From the NCBI GenBank assembly GCA_030426085.1, contig JAUHYW010000001.1, positions 1-64,000 on the forward strand: 64,000 bases of DNA, read 5' to 3'. Source of the stretch: a bacterium (GTDB lineage: Bacteria; Myxococcota_A; Bradymonadia; UBA7976; UBA1532). The notes beneath the pieces are model-generated. The model was not told where the DNA came from. It saw only the letters and a list, made by a program, of their open reading frames with translations, and made no database searches. The translations under genes were made by a program, and so were the position numbers. Shown one piece after another: positions 36,652 to 45,619 of this stretch (position 1 is its first letter; each line of letters begins with the position of its first letter).

Positions 36652-39600
36652 GCGACGCCGACCCCCAGATGCCGCCTGACGGGGCGCCCGCCGACGGCGC
36701 CGACGCCCGGGCAGAGGAGCGCCCCGGCCGCCTGCGCCGCGCCCTGCGGTGGACCTTCCGCATCATCAGCGGCCTGGTGCTGTTCGTGCTGCTGCTCGTG
36801 GCCCTGCTGCTCTACACCCCGCTGGGCGCGGTCGCGGTGGATCACGGGCTCGACGCGTACGACGACATGGTGCCCGGCGCGGTCGAGCGGGCGGCGGTCG
36901 AGGGCAGCCTGGCCCACGGGCTGACCATCCGCGATCTGGCGCTGAAGACGGCCGCCGGCGCCCCGCTGGTGCAGATCGAGCGGCTGCACCTCGAGATCAC
37001 GCCCAGCCGGCTGTTCGCGGTCGAGGCGATCGTCGACGTGCTCGCGGTCGAGGGGGTCCGGGTCGACGTGCCCTATGTCGACCCCGCCGACCCCGACGCC
37101 CCCGGCCCGTTCGCCGATCTGATCCCGCCCGGCCCGTCCGAACCGGAGCCGCCGCCCGAGCCGAGCCCCGGCATCGGCCCCGATCTGCCGCTGCGCATCG
37201 AGGCGCTGGTCGACGTGCACCGGGTCACCCTGCGCCAGCAGGCGGCCGACGGGGCGTGGCAGACCGTGGTCGACGAGGCCCACCTCGTCGTGCGGGCCGC
37301 CGCCGAGGGGCGCACCGCGCGGGTCGAGCTCGACCCCCAGACCCGGGTCGATCTGCCCACCGTGCCGGTCTCGGTCGCCGGCGCGGGGCTCGTCGCCGAG
37401 TGGGACGAGCCGATCCTGACCGTCACCGATCTGCGGGTCGCCAGCGACCTGGGCCACGTCGCCGGGCCCAGGCTGGTGCTCGACGCCGAGTCGCTGTCGC
37501 TGGACGGCGGCCTCGCGGTGCAGGGGCTCGCCGATCCGCTCGTGAAGCGCTTCGACCTGCCCCTGGATCGCGACCCGGAGGTGGTCCTGCTGGCCAACGG
37601 GGCCGACGGCGAGCTGCGCCTGGGCCTGCTGGTCGACCCCGGCCAGGGCGGGATCGACGGCGGGCTGTGGCTGCGGCTCGACGCCCGGGGCACCGCGCAG
37701 CCGCTCGACCTGAAGGTGGAGCTGGTCGTCGAGGGCCTCGATCTGGCCCGGCAGTCCGAGGGGCTGCCCATCGGCGAGTTGGGGGCGGTGGTGCGGGCGA
37801 CGATCGCCGGGACCACCGCCGAGGACATCGCGCTCGACGCCGAGCTGGACTGCCTCGGCTGTCGGATCGACGGGGTCGGCGATCTCGATCTGGCCCTCTT
37901 CGCCCGACTGGTGAAGGGCACCGGCTCGGCGGCGCTGCGGCTCGACGCCGCCGGGGTCACGGTCGACGGCCGGGCCGAGGTGTGGGATCTGGCCGACCTG
38001 CGGGCCCACCTGGACGTCGCCGTGCCCGACCTGCCCCGCACGCTGAAGGCCGCCCGGGCCTTCGCGCCCGATCTGCCCGAGATGCAGGGCGCGCTCGACC
38101 TCGAGGCCGACTGCGTCGGGCCGCTGACCGCGCCGACGTGCACCACCCGCACCGCGGTGGAGGGCTTCGCCGGGCAGGGGATCCGGCTGCGCCGGGCCGA
38201 GGTCGTCGGGGCCGCCGCGGTCGCCGAGGGCCCGGCGTTCGCGGCCCACGTCTCGGCCCGAGATCTGGCGGCGGGTCAGGATCGCTTCCGCCGGCTCGAG
38301 GTCCGGGCGAGCGGCGACCCCCAGACGATGCTGGTGACCCTCGACGGCGCCCCCCGCCCCGGTGAGGATCTGAAGCTGGCCGCGGCGCTCGACATGGGGC
38401 CGCCGCTCGATCTGCGGCTGCTCGCGCTCGACGGCCGGGCCCGGGGCGTGCGGCTCGATCTGGCGCAGGACGCCCAGGTGACGGTCGACCCCGAGGGCCG
38501 CGTCCGGGTCGAGGGGCTGGCCCTCGGCGTGGGTCGGGGCACGGTCCGGGCCGACGGCACCTTCGACCCCGCGGGCGACAACGACCTGACCCTGTCCATC
38601 GACCGGCTGAACCTGGCCGACCTCAACGGGTTCGTGCCCGGCCTCGGCCTGCGGGGGCGGGTCGACGTCGACGGCCGGGTGAAGGGGCGGGCCTCCGACC
38701 CCGACCTGAGCCTGGACGCCCGCCTGCGCGGGCTGCGCTTCCGGGGGACCGATCTGGGATCGGCCCGGGCGAAGATCGACTACGACGACGGCCGCCTCGA
38801 CGCCGACGTGGATCTCGACGGGGGCCTCGCCCGCTCGCTGCGCATCGACGCCGAGGTGCCGTTCGACCTGAACCTGGAGTCGGGGCAGATCGGCCCCCGG
38901 TTCCGCGGGTCGCAGTCCATCGACGTCGCCATCGACGACCTGCGCCTGGAGCGCCTCGAGCCGCTGCTGGGCGACGCGCCGACGCCCACCGGGCGCCTCG
39001 ACTTGAAGGGCCGCTTCACCGGCGCCCGCACCCCGACCGGCTCGCTGACCCTGACCCTGACCGACGTCGAGGTGATGCAGTGGACCGCCGCGCGCGTCGC
39101 CCTCACCGCGGGCTACGACGGCAAGCGGGCCACGGCCGATCTCGAGGTCGAGAGCCCCTACGCCGATCGGGTGGCGCTCGAGGCGGCGGCCCCGGTGCGG
39201 CTCGATCTCGCCCGGGGCGTGGCCGACTGGCGCCGCCGGGAGAACCACCGGGTGGCGCTGAAGATCGACGCGATCGACTTCGCGGCCCTCGGCGAGCGGG
39301 TGCCGGCCATCGCCGATCTGCCGCTGCTGGTGCCGCCCCAGGCGCCGGGCGGCGAGGTGGTGCGCGCGATGCCCGAGGCGGTCACCGACGTGCCCGGGGC
39401 CACGATCGAGCTGGCCATCAACGGCCCGGCGACGACCCCCGAGATCGGGCTGGACGTCACGGTCAACGCGCTGCGCGATGTGGGCATCCCGGTCACCGAC
39501 GTGAACCTGGCGGTGGACGTCGACCGGGACGGCGTCGGGCTGGCCCTGGGCGTCGACAGCCCGGCGGCGAAGCAGGTCGCGGTCATCGCCTCGGTGCCCC

Positions 39601-41864
39601 TCGCCCTGCGCCCCCTGTCGTCCGAGCCGGTGCGCTGGCGCGCGCAGGACGATCACGCCGCGACGATCACCGTGCGCGACGCCGATCTGCGCATGTTCGT
39701 GCCGACGCCGACGCCGAAGGTGGCCGGCCGGGCCGACCTGCGGCTCCAGGTCGCGGGCAACGCCCGCCGGCCCCAGGTGACCGGGCGCATCGAAGGCCGG
39801 GGCCTCGAGCTGGACGCGCGCCAGCTCGGGCGGGTCGAGGTCGACCTCGACGCGTCCCACGAGACGGCCGCGGCCGACGTGCGCTGGGTGCCCGACAGCG
39901 ATACGCTGCTCACGCTCGAGGCCCGGGTGCCCATCGAGGTCGACGTCGAGGCCCAGCGCTTCGCCTGGCGCGAGACGGCCGACCACCACCTCGACCTGCG
40001 CTTCTCGGGCATCGACCGGGGCCTGATCACCCAGTTCGCCCCGCTCGCCAAGGGCACCGACCCCTCGCTGACCCTGGCCGTCACCGGCAAGGGGCACCTC
40101 GAAGCGTTCGAGGTCGACATCGACATCGACGGCGCGGTGAAGCTGCCCACCGGATACAGCGCGCCGGTGCAGGGGCGCGTGCGCGTACGGCCCGACAGCC
40201 AGACCGTCAGCATCAAGAGCCCGCTCAGCGGCGACGACCTGAACCTCGACGTGAAGACCGACGCCCCGGTGCCGGCGCTCGTGGCCGGCGAGGCCGACGT
40301 GCAGGCCATCGCCTACGAGGCCCGGGTCGACATCCCCGGCCTCAGCCTGAAGCCGCTGGGTCCGCTGATGCCCATCTCGCTGTACGACCCCGAGGGCGAG
40401 CTGTTCGTGGACGTCTCCGGCGCGGGCACCGTCGGCGAGCCGAAGGTGTCGGGGCGGGTCGGGCTGAAGGACGGCGCGATCACCCTCGTGGATCTCAGTC
40501 AGCGCGTCGAAGACATCCAGCTCGCGCTCGCCGCCACCGAGAAGTCGGTCGACATCGAGACGCTGCGGGCCGACAGCGGCGGCGGCACGCTGAAGGGGGC
40601 GGGCAGCGTGGAGCTCGCCGCCGACGGCCCCCGGGGCGCGGTCGAGATCGAGCTCGATCGCTGGCCGCTCGTGCGCCCCGGCGTGCCCCGGGCCCTCGTC
40701 GGCGTGCGGGTGACGACCGACGTCGAGTCGTCCCCCGGCACCACCCGGGTTCGGGTCGGGGTGCACGAGGGCGAGGTGCGCCTCATCGGGCAGAACGTCT
40801 CCGCGCCCAAGGCCATCCCCGAGAACGGCCGGGTGGTCTTCGAGGAGCCGCCGCCCCCGCCCGAGATGATGCCCCCCGGGGTCGACTCGGCCGCCGGGCA
40901 GGCAAGCGACGGCGAGGACGGCGGCGCGCCCGCGCCCGACCCCCGGCGGCTGGCCATCGAGGTCGGCATCGAGGATCCGTTCTACATCCGCGGCTCGGGC
41001 ATCGACATGACCTGGGACGGGCGCATCATCGCCATCACCAAGGGCGCCGAGACCCAGGTGCAGGGCGCCTTGCAGTCGATCGAGGGCGGCTTCAGCCTGC
41101 TCGGCCGCGACTTCCGGCTGACCCAGGGCCGGGTCTATCTGCCCGAAGGCGGCGGCGCGCCCTACCTCGACGTCATCGCCAAGACCACCGTCGAGACCTA
41201 CACCATCACCGCCAGCATCCGGGGCAAACCCGACCGGCCCATCCTCGAGTTCAGCAGCGACCCGGCCCTGCCCGACTACCAGATCCTGACCGTGCTGGTG
41301 ACCGGGGCCCCCGAGTCGGGCGGGGACGGGGACGGCGAGGGCAGCGTCGCCCGCGAGGCCGCCTCGCTGCTGGCGGCCTTCCAGAACTCGGCCATCGAGG
41401 ACGCGCTCAACGAGCGCCTGGGCATCGACCGGGTGGGCATCGAGTTCGGCGACACCATCGACCAGCCCATCCTGACCGTCGGCAAGCGCATCAGCCCCGA
41501 CCTGTACGTCGAGACGGTCTACCACCAGAACGCGCCCGACGACGCCAACAGCATCGAGGCCCGGGCCCGCTTCCGCATCACGCCTCAGTGGTCGTTCGAG
41601 ACCGCCGCGGGGGACAAGGGCATCGGGGTCGCCGAGCTGATCTGGGTCCGGCACTTCGGGGGCGATCAGGCCGCGAAGACGCTCGACGAGCTCCAGGTCG
41701 AGCAGGCGCCGCCCGACGAGGAGGCCACCAACGCGGCCAAGGCCGAGGCCAAGGCCGAAGCGATGGCCGACGACCCGCCCGCAGGGCCGGGGGCCGGCGC
41801 GGCGGACGGCGACGCGCCCCCGGAGAGCACCGCGACCGGCGGCGAAGGGGCCGACGCGCCCTGA
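36648..41864 (+). CDS. tamB: TamB, translocation and assembly module inner-membrane component
   Basis: A 1,738-residue protein with a cytoplasmic head (about 30 residues), one membrane anchor (WTFRIISGLVLFVLLLVALL, about 35-57), and a very long repetitive beta-helical region (AsmA/TamB-like groove). The C-terminal TamB domain (PF04357-type, about 1,330-1,700) includes GSGIDMTWDGRI, GGFSLLGRDF, DYQILTVLVTG and DLYVETVYH. TamB bridges the inner membrane to TamA and is implicated in outer-membrane protein assembly and phospholipid transport. It starts at TTG 36648, overlapping the tamA stop by four bases, after GGGGAG. The end is an Ala/Glu tail typical of high-GC homologues. Confidence 0.93.
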   Translation: MSDADPQMPPDGAPADGADARAEERPGRLRRALRWTFRIISGLVLFVLLLVALLLYTPLGAVAVDHGLDAYDDMVPGAVERAAVEGSLAHGLTIRDLALKTAAGAPLVQIERLHLEITPSRLFAVEAIVDVLAVEGVRVDVPYVDPADPDAPGPFADLIPPGPSEPEPPPEPSPGIGPDLPLRIEALVDVHRVTLRQQAADGAWQTVVDEAHLVVRAAAEGRTARVELDPQTRVDLPTVPVSVAGAGLVAEWDEPILTVTDLRVASDLGHVAGPRLVLDAESLSLDGGLAVQGLADPLVKRFDLPLDRDPEVVLLANGADGELRLGLLVDPGQGGIDGGLWLRLDARGTAQPLDLKVELVVEGLDLARQSEGLPIGELGAVVRATIAGTTAEDIALDAELDCLGCRIDGVGDLDLALFARLVKGTGSAALRLDAAGVTVDGRAEVWDLADLRAHLDVAVPDLPRTLKAARAFAPDLPEMQGALDLEADCVGPLTAPTCTTRTAVEGFAGQGIRLRRAEVVGAAAVAEGPAFAAHVSARDLAAGQDRFRRLEVRASGDPQTMLVTLDGAPRPGEDLKLAAALDMGPPLDLRLLALDGRARGVRLDLAQDAQVTVDPEGRVRVEGLALGVGRGTVRADGTFDPAGDNDLTLSIDRLNLADLNGFVPGLGLRGRVDVDGRVKGRASDPDLSLDARLRGLRFRGTDLGSARAKIDYDDGRLDADVDLDGGLARSLRIDAEVPFDLNLESGQIGPRFRGSQSIDVAIDDLRLERLEPLLGDAPTPTGRLDLKGRFTGARTPTGSLTLTLTDVEVMQWTAARVALTAGYDGKRATADLEVESPYADRVALEAAAPVRLDLARGVADWRRRENHRVALKIDAIDFAALGERVPAIADLPLLVPPQAPGGEVVRAMPEAVTDVPGATIELAINGPATTPEIGLDVTVNALRDVGIPVTDVNLAVDVDRDGVGLALGVDSPAAKQVAVIASVPLALRPLSSEPVRWRAQDDHAATITVRDADLRMFVPTPTPKVAGRADLRLQVAGNARRPQVTGRIEGRGLELDARQLGRVEVDLDASHETAAADVRWVPDSDTLLTLEARVPIEVDVEAQRFAWRETADHHLDLRFSGIDRGLITQFAPLAKGTDPSLTLAVTGKGHLEAFEVDIDIDGAVKLPTGYSAPVQGRVRVRPDSQTVSIKSPLSGDDLNLDVKTDAPVPALVAGEADVQAIAYEARVDIPGLSLKPLGPLMPISLYDPEGELFVDVSGAGTVGEPKVSGRVGLKDGAITLVDLSQRVEDIQLALAATEKSVDIETLRADSGGGTLKGAGSVELAADGPRGAVEIELDRWPLVRPGVPRALVGVRVTTDVESSPGTTRVRVGVHEGEVRLIGQNVSAPKAIPENGRVVFEEPPPPPEMMPPGVDSAAGQASDGEDGGAPAPDPRRLAIEVGIEDPFYIRGSGIDMTWDGRIIAITKGAETQVQGALQSIEGGFSLLGRDFRLTQGRVYLPEGGGAPYLDVIAKTTVETYTITASIRGKPDRPILEFSSDPALPDYQILTVLVTGAPESGGDGDGEGSVAREAASLLAAFQNSAIEDALNERLGIDRVGIEFGDTIDQPILTVGKRISPDLYVETVYHQNAPDDANSIEARARFRITPQWSFETAAGDKGIGVAELIWVRHFGGDQAAKTLDELQVEQAPPDEEATNAAKAEAKAEAMADDPPAGPGAGAADGDAPPESTATGGEGADAP

Positions 41865-41981
41865 GGAGGCGTTCGCGTCGGTGGAGTGATGGTGGTCAGC
41901 GATGGATGCCGCCGGAGAGCGACGCCTTCGATGACTGCGGGTGGATAGGATGACCGCGGCCGGCGCCGCGGGCTCCGGCGC

Positions 41982-42728
41982 TCAGCCGGCCACACCCCAC
42001 AGCGCGCGCAGCTTCGCCGCGACCGCGTCCGGGCGGACCACCGGGGTCCAGTGGCCGGCGCCGCGCTCGACCTGCAGCGGCACCCCGAGCCGGGTCGAGA
42101 GCCGCTCGGCGAGGGCCACTGGCAGGAAGGGGTCGCGGTCGCCCCACACGAGCAGGCCCCGGTCGTGGGTCCGGTCCAGATCGGCGGTCCACGCGTCGAG
42201 ATCGGCCAGCCCGCCCGCCGAGCGGTACAGCTTCAGGATGCAGCGCTTCATGGTCGGGCCGATGTGAGCCGCCTCGCGCGCCGCCATGTCGGCCGGCATG
42301 CCGAAGGCGCGCAGGGTCAGCCGGGCGGTGAAGCCGCGGTTGAGCGCCATGAGCGCCTCGCCGAGCACCGGCCGGTTCCAGATGCGGGCGATGAGGTGCC
42401 CCCCGTACTGCGGGTCGAAGCCGCCGTTCAGCGCGGCCCAGGTGCGCAGCTTCTCGGGCCGCAGGCTGGCCGCCCGCAGGGTGAGCAGCGCGCCCCAGTC
42501 GTGCCCCACGAGGTCGATCGGGCCATGCTCGGCGTGCAGGGTGTCGATGCGGTCGACGAGCCAGTCGGCGTAGGCGTCCTTGGTGGCGGCGAAGTCCGCC
42601 GGGGGGGCCTCGACGAAGCCGGGCATGGCCGGGGTCCGGACCTCGGCGGGGGGCAGGTCGAGGGCGTCGAGCAGCGGGCCCCACATGGCGGGGGTGTCGG
42701 GCACGCCGTGCACGAAGAGGTGAGGCAT
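41982..42728 (-). CDS. Alpha/beta hydrolase with Asp nucleophile (epoxide hydrolase/haloalkane dehalogenase-like)
   Basis: A 248-residue alpha/beta hydrolase. HGVPDT (oxyanion), GHDWGA with Asp77 as nucleophile, WGDRDPF (acid) and GAGHW (His) match the epoxide-hydrolase / dehalogenase-like branch rather than the Ser-esterase branch. No signal peptide, so it acts in the cytoplasm. It is the last gene of the TonB2 operon, starting 18 bp after the TPR gene, so it may process an imported compound; that is inference. Confidence 0.85.
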   Translation of the reverse strand: MPHLFVHGVPDTPAMWGPLLDALDLPPAEVRTPAMPGFVEAPPADFAATKDAYADWLVDRIDTLHAEHGPIDLVGHDWGALLTLRAASLRPEKLRTWAALNGGFDPQYGGHLIARIWNRPVLGEALMALNRGFTARLTLRAFGMPADMAAREAAHIGPTMKRCILKLYRSAGGLADLDAWTADLDRTHDRGLLVWGDRDPFLPVALAERLSTRLGVPLQVERGAGHWTPVVRPDAVAAKLRALWGVAG

Positions 42729-42746
42729 CGGGCTACGCCTTCCCGG

Positions 42747-44036
42747 TCACCGCGCGGCCGCGGCGGCCTGGGCGTTCTGCATCTGCTGCTCGGTGGCGGT
42801 GATCCACTTGCCGGCGGTCGCCCGGCTCTCCTCGTGGCCCGCGGCCCGGCGGAAGGCGTCGATGGCGTCGCCCCACCGCTCGGCGTTGTAGTAGATGCTG
42901 CCCAGCAGCAGCCACGCGTTGCCCACCTTCTCGATGCCGCCCTTGTTGATGCCCCGGCGCACGCTGGTCGCCGCCGCGTCGAACTCGGCGTCTCGGAGCT
43001 GCTGCCGGCCGAGCTGCACGTACAGCTTGCCGTCGTCGCTCTTGCGGGCCGCTTCGCCGAGGATGCCCTTGGCCTCGTCGGTCTCCCGGGCGTACAGGTA
43101 GCTGCTCGCCAGCAGCTCGAGGGTCTTCGCGTCGCGCTCGAGCAGCTCGCCCTCGAGGCCGTCGCGCAGCACGTCGGTGGCCTTGGTCGGCACCCCGCTG
43201 TACATCAGCATCTGGGCCAGCCGCACCAGCTCTTCGCCGCTGTCGAACAGCCCCTGGGCGTTCATCAGCTCCATCACCGCCAGCGCCCGGTCGTCGTCCT
43301 TGCGCTCGGCGAAGACCCCGAAGAGCTGCTGCCAGTAGATCTTCTTGGGGTAGCGCACCACGAGCCGCTTGAGCAGCGCCTCGACCGCCTGATCGTCGCC
43401 CCGCTCGTACTGCACCGACATCAGGAGCTGCAACCACTGCTCGGGCGGGTCGTCCTCGGCGTCGACGGCGAGCTGCGCCTGCTCGAGCGCCTCGTCCCAC
43501 TGCTTGGCCTGGGCGAAGGCGATGCCGATGGTGAACCGGGCGGTGGGGGTCGCCTTCTCGCCAGCGATCTCGAGCCAGCGCCCGAAGGTCTCGGCGGCCT
43601 TGTCGAACTGCTCGGTGGCGAGCTGAAGGCTACCGAGGTTGTACATGGTGTCGATCAGGTCGCCCTCGGGCAGCGTCTCGCCCTCCAGCGCCGCTTCGAG
43701 GGCCCCGGCGGCGGCCTCCATGTCCTCCCGCTCGATGTGGAGCTGGGCCCAGGTGCGGTGCATCAACGCCACCTCGTAGGGGTTGAACCGCTTGGCCCGG
43801 GACTGCATGTCCTCCAGCTCTTCCCGGGCCTTGTCGTAGTCCTTCTCCGAGATGGCCTTCTGGGCCCGGTCGAGGTGCTTGAAGGCCCGCCGGTTGACGG
43901 TGTAGCTGACCTTCGCCTTGCGCTTGCCCGCCTCGTCGGGCGGCACCATCCACTCCGGGGGCACGCACGCGGTCAGCACGGCGGGCGGGCCGCACAGGGC
44001 GGCGGCGAGTACCAGTCTCCGGGCGCGGCTGCTCAT
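42747..44036 (-). CDS. TPR lipoprotein of the TonB2-type system
   Basis: A 429-residue protein with a lipoprotein signal (Cys24 in LTAC) and about nine TPR-like helix pairs (for example DLIDTMYNLGSLQLATEQFDKAAETF, split here by residue 140). In Vibrio and Shewanella TonB2 clusters a TPR protein follows tonB and helps uptake. Its ATG shares one base with the tonB stop (TGATG), so the genes are translationally coupled. Predicted periplasmic or outer-membrane tethered scaffold. Confidence 0.88.
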   Translation of the reverse strand: MSSRARRLVLAAALCGPPAVLTACVPPEWMVPPDEAGKRKAKVSYTVNRRAFKHLDRAQKAISEKDYDKAREELEDMQSRAKRFNPYEVALMHRTWAQLHIEREDMEAAAGALEAALEGETLPEGDLIDTMYNLGSLQLATEQFDKAAETFGRWLEIAGEKATPTARFTIGIAFAQAKQWDEALEQAQLAVDAEDDPPEQWLQLLMSVQYERGDDQAVEALLKRLVVRYPKKIYWQQLFGVFAERKDDDRALAVMELMNAQGLFDSGEELVRLAQMLMYSGVPTKATDVLRDGLEGELLERDAKTLELLASSYLYARETDEAKGILGEAARKSDDGKLYVQLGRQQLRDAEFDAAATSVRRGINKGGIEKVGNAWLLLGSIYYNAERWGDAIDAFRRAAGHEESRATAGKWITATEQQMQNAQAAAAAR

Positions 44037-44659
44037 CAGTCGTCGACCTTGAACGACAGGCGGACTTGAAGGCCCTTCTGAATGACCGCCGCGCCGTCGA
44101 TGACCTTGGGGCGGTACTTCCAGCGCTTGACCGCCCGCAGCGCGGCGTTGCCGAAGCCGTAGCCCAGGGGCTCCTCGTCGATGACCTGCACGTTCTCGGT
44201 GCGGCCGGTGGGCCCGATGTCGAAGCGCACCATCGCGCTGCCGGTGATGCCTTCCATTCGGGCCTTGCGCGGTATCTGGGGCTGAACCCGCACCAGCGGC
44301 GTCGCCGAGGAGTCGCCCACCGGCGCCGCGCCCAGGTTGGGGCCGGCCCTCAGGTTGAGGTTGGCCTGGGGGGTCGGGGTGGCGATGGGCACCGCCACCG
44401 TGGCCCCCGGCGCGCCGGGGTCGCTCATCTCCATCTGGGGCGGCGGCGGCTCGTCGCTGGTCTTGGGCTTCTGGGGCAGCTCGCGCTTCTTCTCGACCGG
44501 CGGCGTATCGCGCTTGACCCGCACCATCTCGATCGGGGGCGACTTGGCCCGATCCTTCAGCTCGCCGCCGCTGTCGGCGATGAGGAGCTGCATGCCGAAG
44601 AAGATGCCGGTGGTCACGGCGAAGGCGGCCCCGATGGCGAACGGATAGCGCAGGATCAT
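44036..44659 (-). CDS. tonB: TonB energy transducer (TonB2 type)
   Basis: A 207-residue protein: short cytoplasmic start, one membrane helix (about 8-28), a Pro/Lys-rich periplasmic spacer, and the TonB C-terminal domain with AMVRFDIGPTGRTENVQV and ALRAVKRWKYRP. It would contact the TonB box of the receptor encoded upstream and transmit force from ExbB/ExbD. The ribosome site GAGG overlaps the exbD stop; the gap to exbD is seven bases. Confidence 0.93.
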   Translation of the reverse strand: MILRYPFAIGAAFAVTTGIFFGMQLLIADSGGELKDRAKSPPIEMVRVKRDTPPVEKKRELPQKPKTSDEPPPPQMEMSDPGAPGATVAVPIATPTPQANLNLRAGPNLGAAPVGDSSATPLVRVQPQIPRKARMEGITGSAMVRFDIGPTGRTENVQVIDEEPLGYGFGNAALRAVKRWKYRPKVIDGAAVIQKGLQVRLSFKVDD

Positions 44660-44666
44660 CGGCGCC

Positions 44667-45071
44667 TCACTTGGGCTGGGCCGCGAGGCTGATGTTGTCG
44701 ATGCCCGCCGCCCGGGCGGCGTCCATCACCGCCACGAGCAGCCCGTTCTTGCTGTCGGTGTCGGCCTGGATGACCACCGACCCCTTGGGGTTCTCGGCGT
44801 GCAGCCGCTCGATGTTGGCCTGCAACGCCCGGGGGTCGACCCGCCGCTTGTCGATCCAGATCTCGCCGTCGTTGGTGATGGCCACCAATATGTTGCCCTG
44901 CTCCTTGACCTCGGCGGTCGAGGCCGACGGGCGGTTGACGTCGATGCCGGTCTCTTTGGTGAACGAGGCGGTGACGATGAAGAAGATGAGCATGATGAAG
45001 ACGACGTCGAGCATCGGGGTGACGTTGATGTCTTCTTCTTCGGTCTCCCGATAGCGGGGTCGCAGAGCCAT
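44667..45071 (-). CDS. exbD: ExbD/TolR-family proton channel subunit
   Basis: A 134-residue protein with the typical DINVTPMLDVVFIMLIFFIVTASF membrane helix (written here as two parts: DINVTPMLDVVFIM and LIFFIVTASF), including the functional Asp in MLDVVF, then a periplasmic domain with VVIQADTDS and VMDAARAAGI. ATG 45071 is preceded by GGAGG and shares one base with the exbB stop. Part of the proton-driven motor energising TonB. Confidence 0.95.
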   Translation of the reverse strand: MALRPRYRETEEEDINVTPMLDVVFIMLIFFIVTASFTKETGIDVNRPSASTAEVKEQGNILVAITNDGEIWIDKRRVDPRALQANIERLHAENPKGSVVIQADTDSKNGLLVAVMDAARAAGIDNISLAAQPK

Positions 45072-45616
45072 CAGGCGGCCTCCTGAGCCGGTTCGTGCAC
45101 CTCGAGCTGGAAGGACAGCCGGGCCCGGGCCCGGATGGCGAAGCGCTGGAGCTGGGTGCTGAAGAGCAGGCCGGAGAGCGCGGCGACCATGCCGGCCATG
45201 GTGGGGATCGTCGCCCGGCTGACGCCGGAGGCCATCGCCCGGGCGTTGCCGCTGCCCGAGACGGCCATCACGTCGAACACCTCGATCATGCCGCTGACCG
45301 TGCCGAGCAGGCCGAGCAGGGGGCAGATGGCGATGAGGGTCTTGATGAAACCCATGGAGAACTGGAGCTCCTGGCTGTTCTCGCTGATGAGCATCTCCCG
45401 TATGCGATGGGCGTGCCAGGACGAGTGATCGTGACGCGCACGCCACAGCTTCCGGATCTCGCGGGTCCGGCGCCAGTGCACCACCCCGATGTAGAACAGC
45501 CGCTCGAGGATCGCGCTCCACATCAGCGCCGTCACCACGAAGATGGCGATGAGCACCGGGCCGCCCCGCTCGATGAACGCGAAGATGGCCTCGCGCATGA
45601 GGTCGAGGTCGAACAC
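45071..45616 (-). CDS. exbB: ExbB/TolQ-family proton channel subunit
   Basis: A 181-residue MotA/TolQ/ExbB protein with three membrane segments (about 15-40, 95-115, 130-155) and the family block KTLIAICPLLGLLGTVSGMI plus ATIPTMAGMVAALSGLL. Short compared with classical ExbB (about 240), the size of ExbB2 proteins. It starts at GTG 45616, three bases after the TtpC-like stop. The ribosome site is weak, so coupling to the upstream gene is likely. Confidence 0.94.
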   Translation of the reverse strand: MFDLDLMREAIFAFIERGGPVLIAIFVVTALMWSAILERLFYIGVVHWRRTREIRKLWRARHDHSSWHAHRIREMLISENSQELQFSMGFIKTLIAICPLLGLLGTVSGMIEVFDVMAVSGSGNARAMASGVSRATIPTMAGMVAALSGLLFSTQLQRFAIRARARLSFQLEVHEPAQEAA

Positions 45617-45619
45617 GTC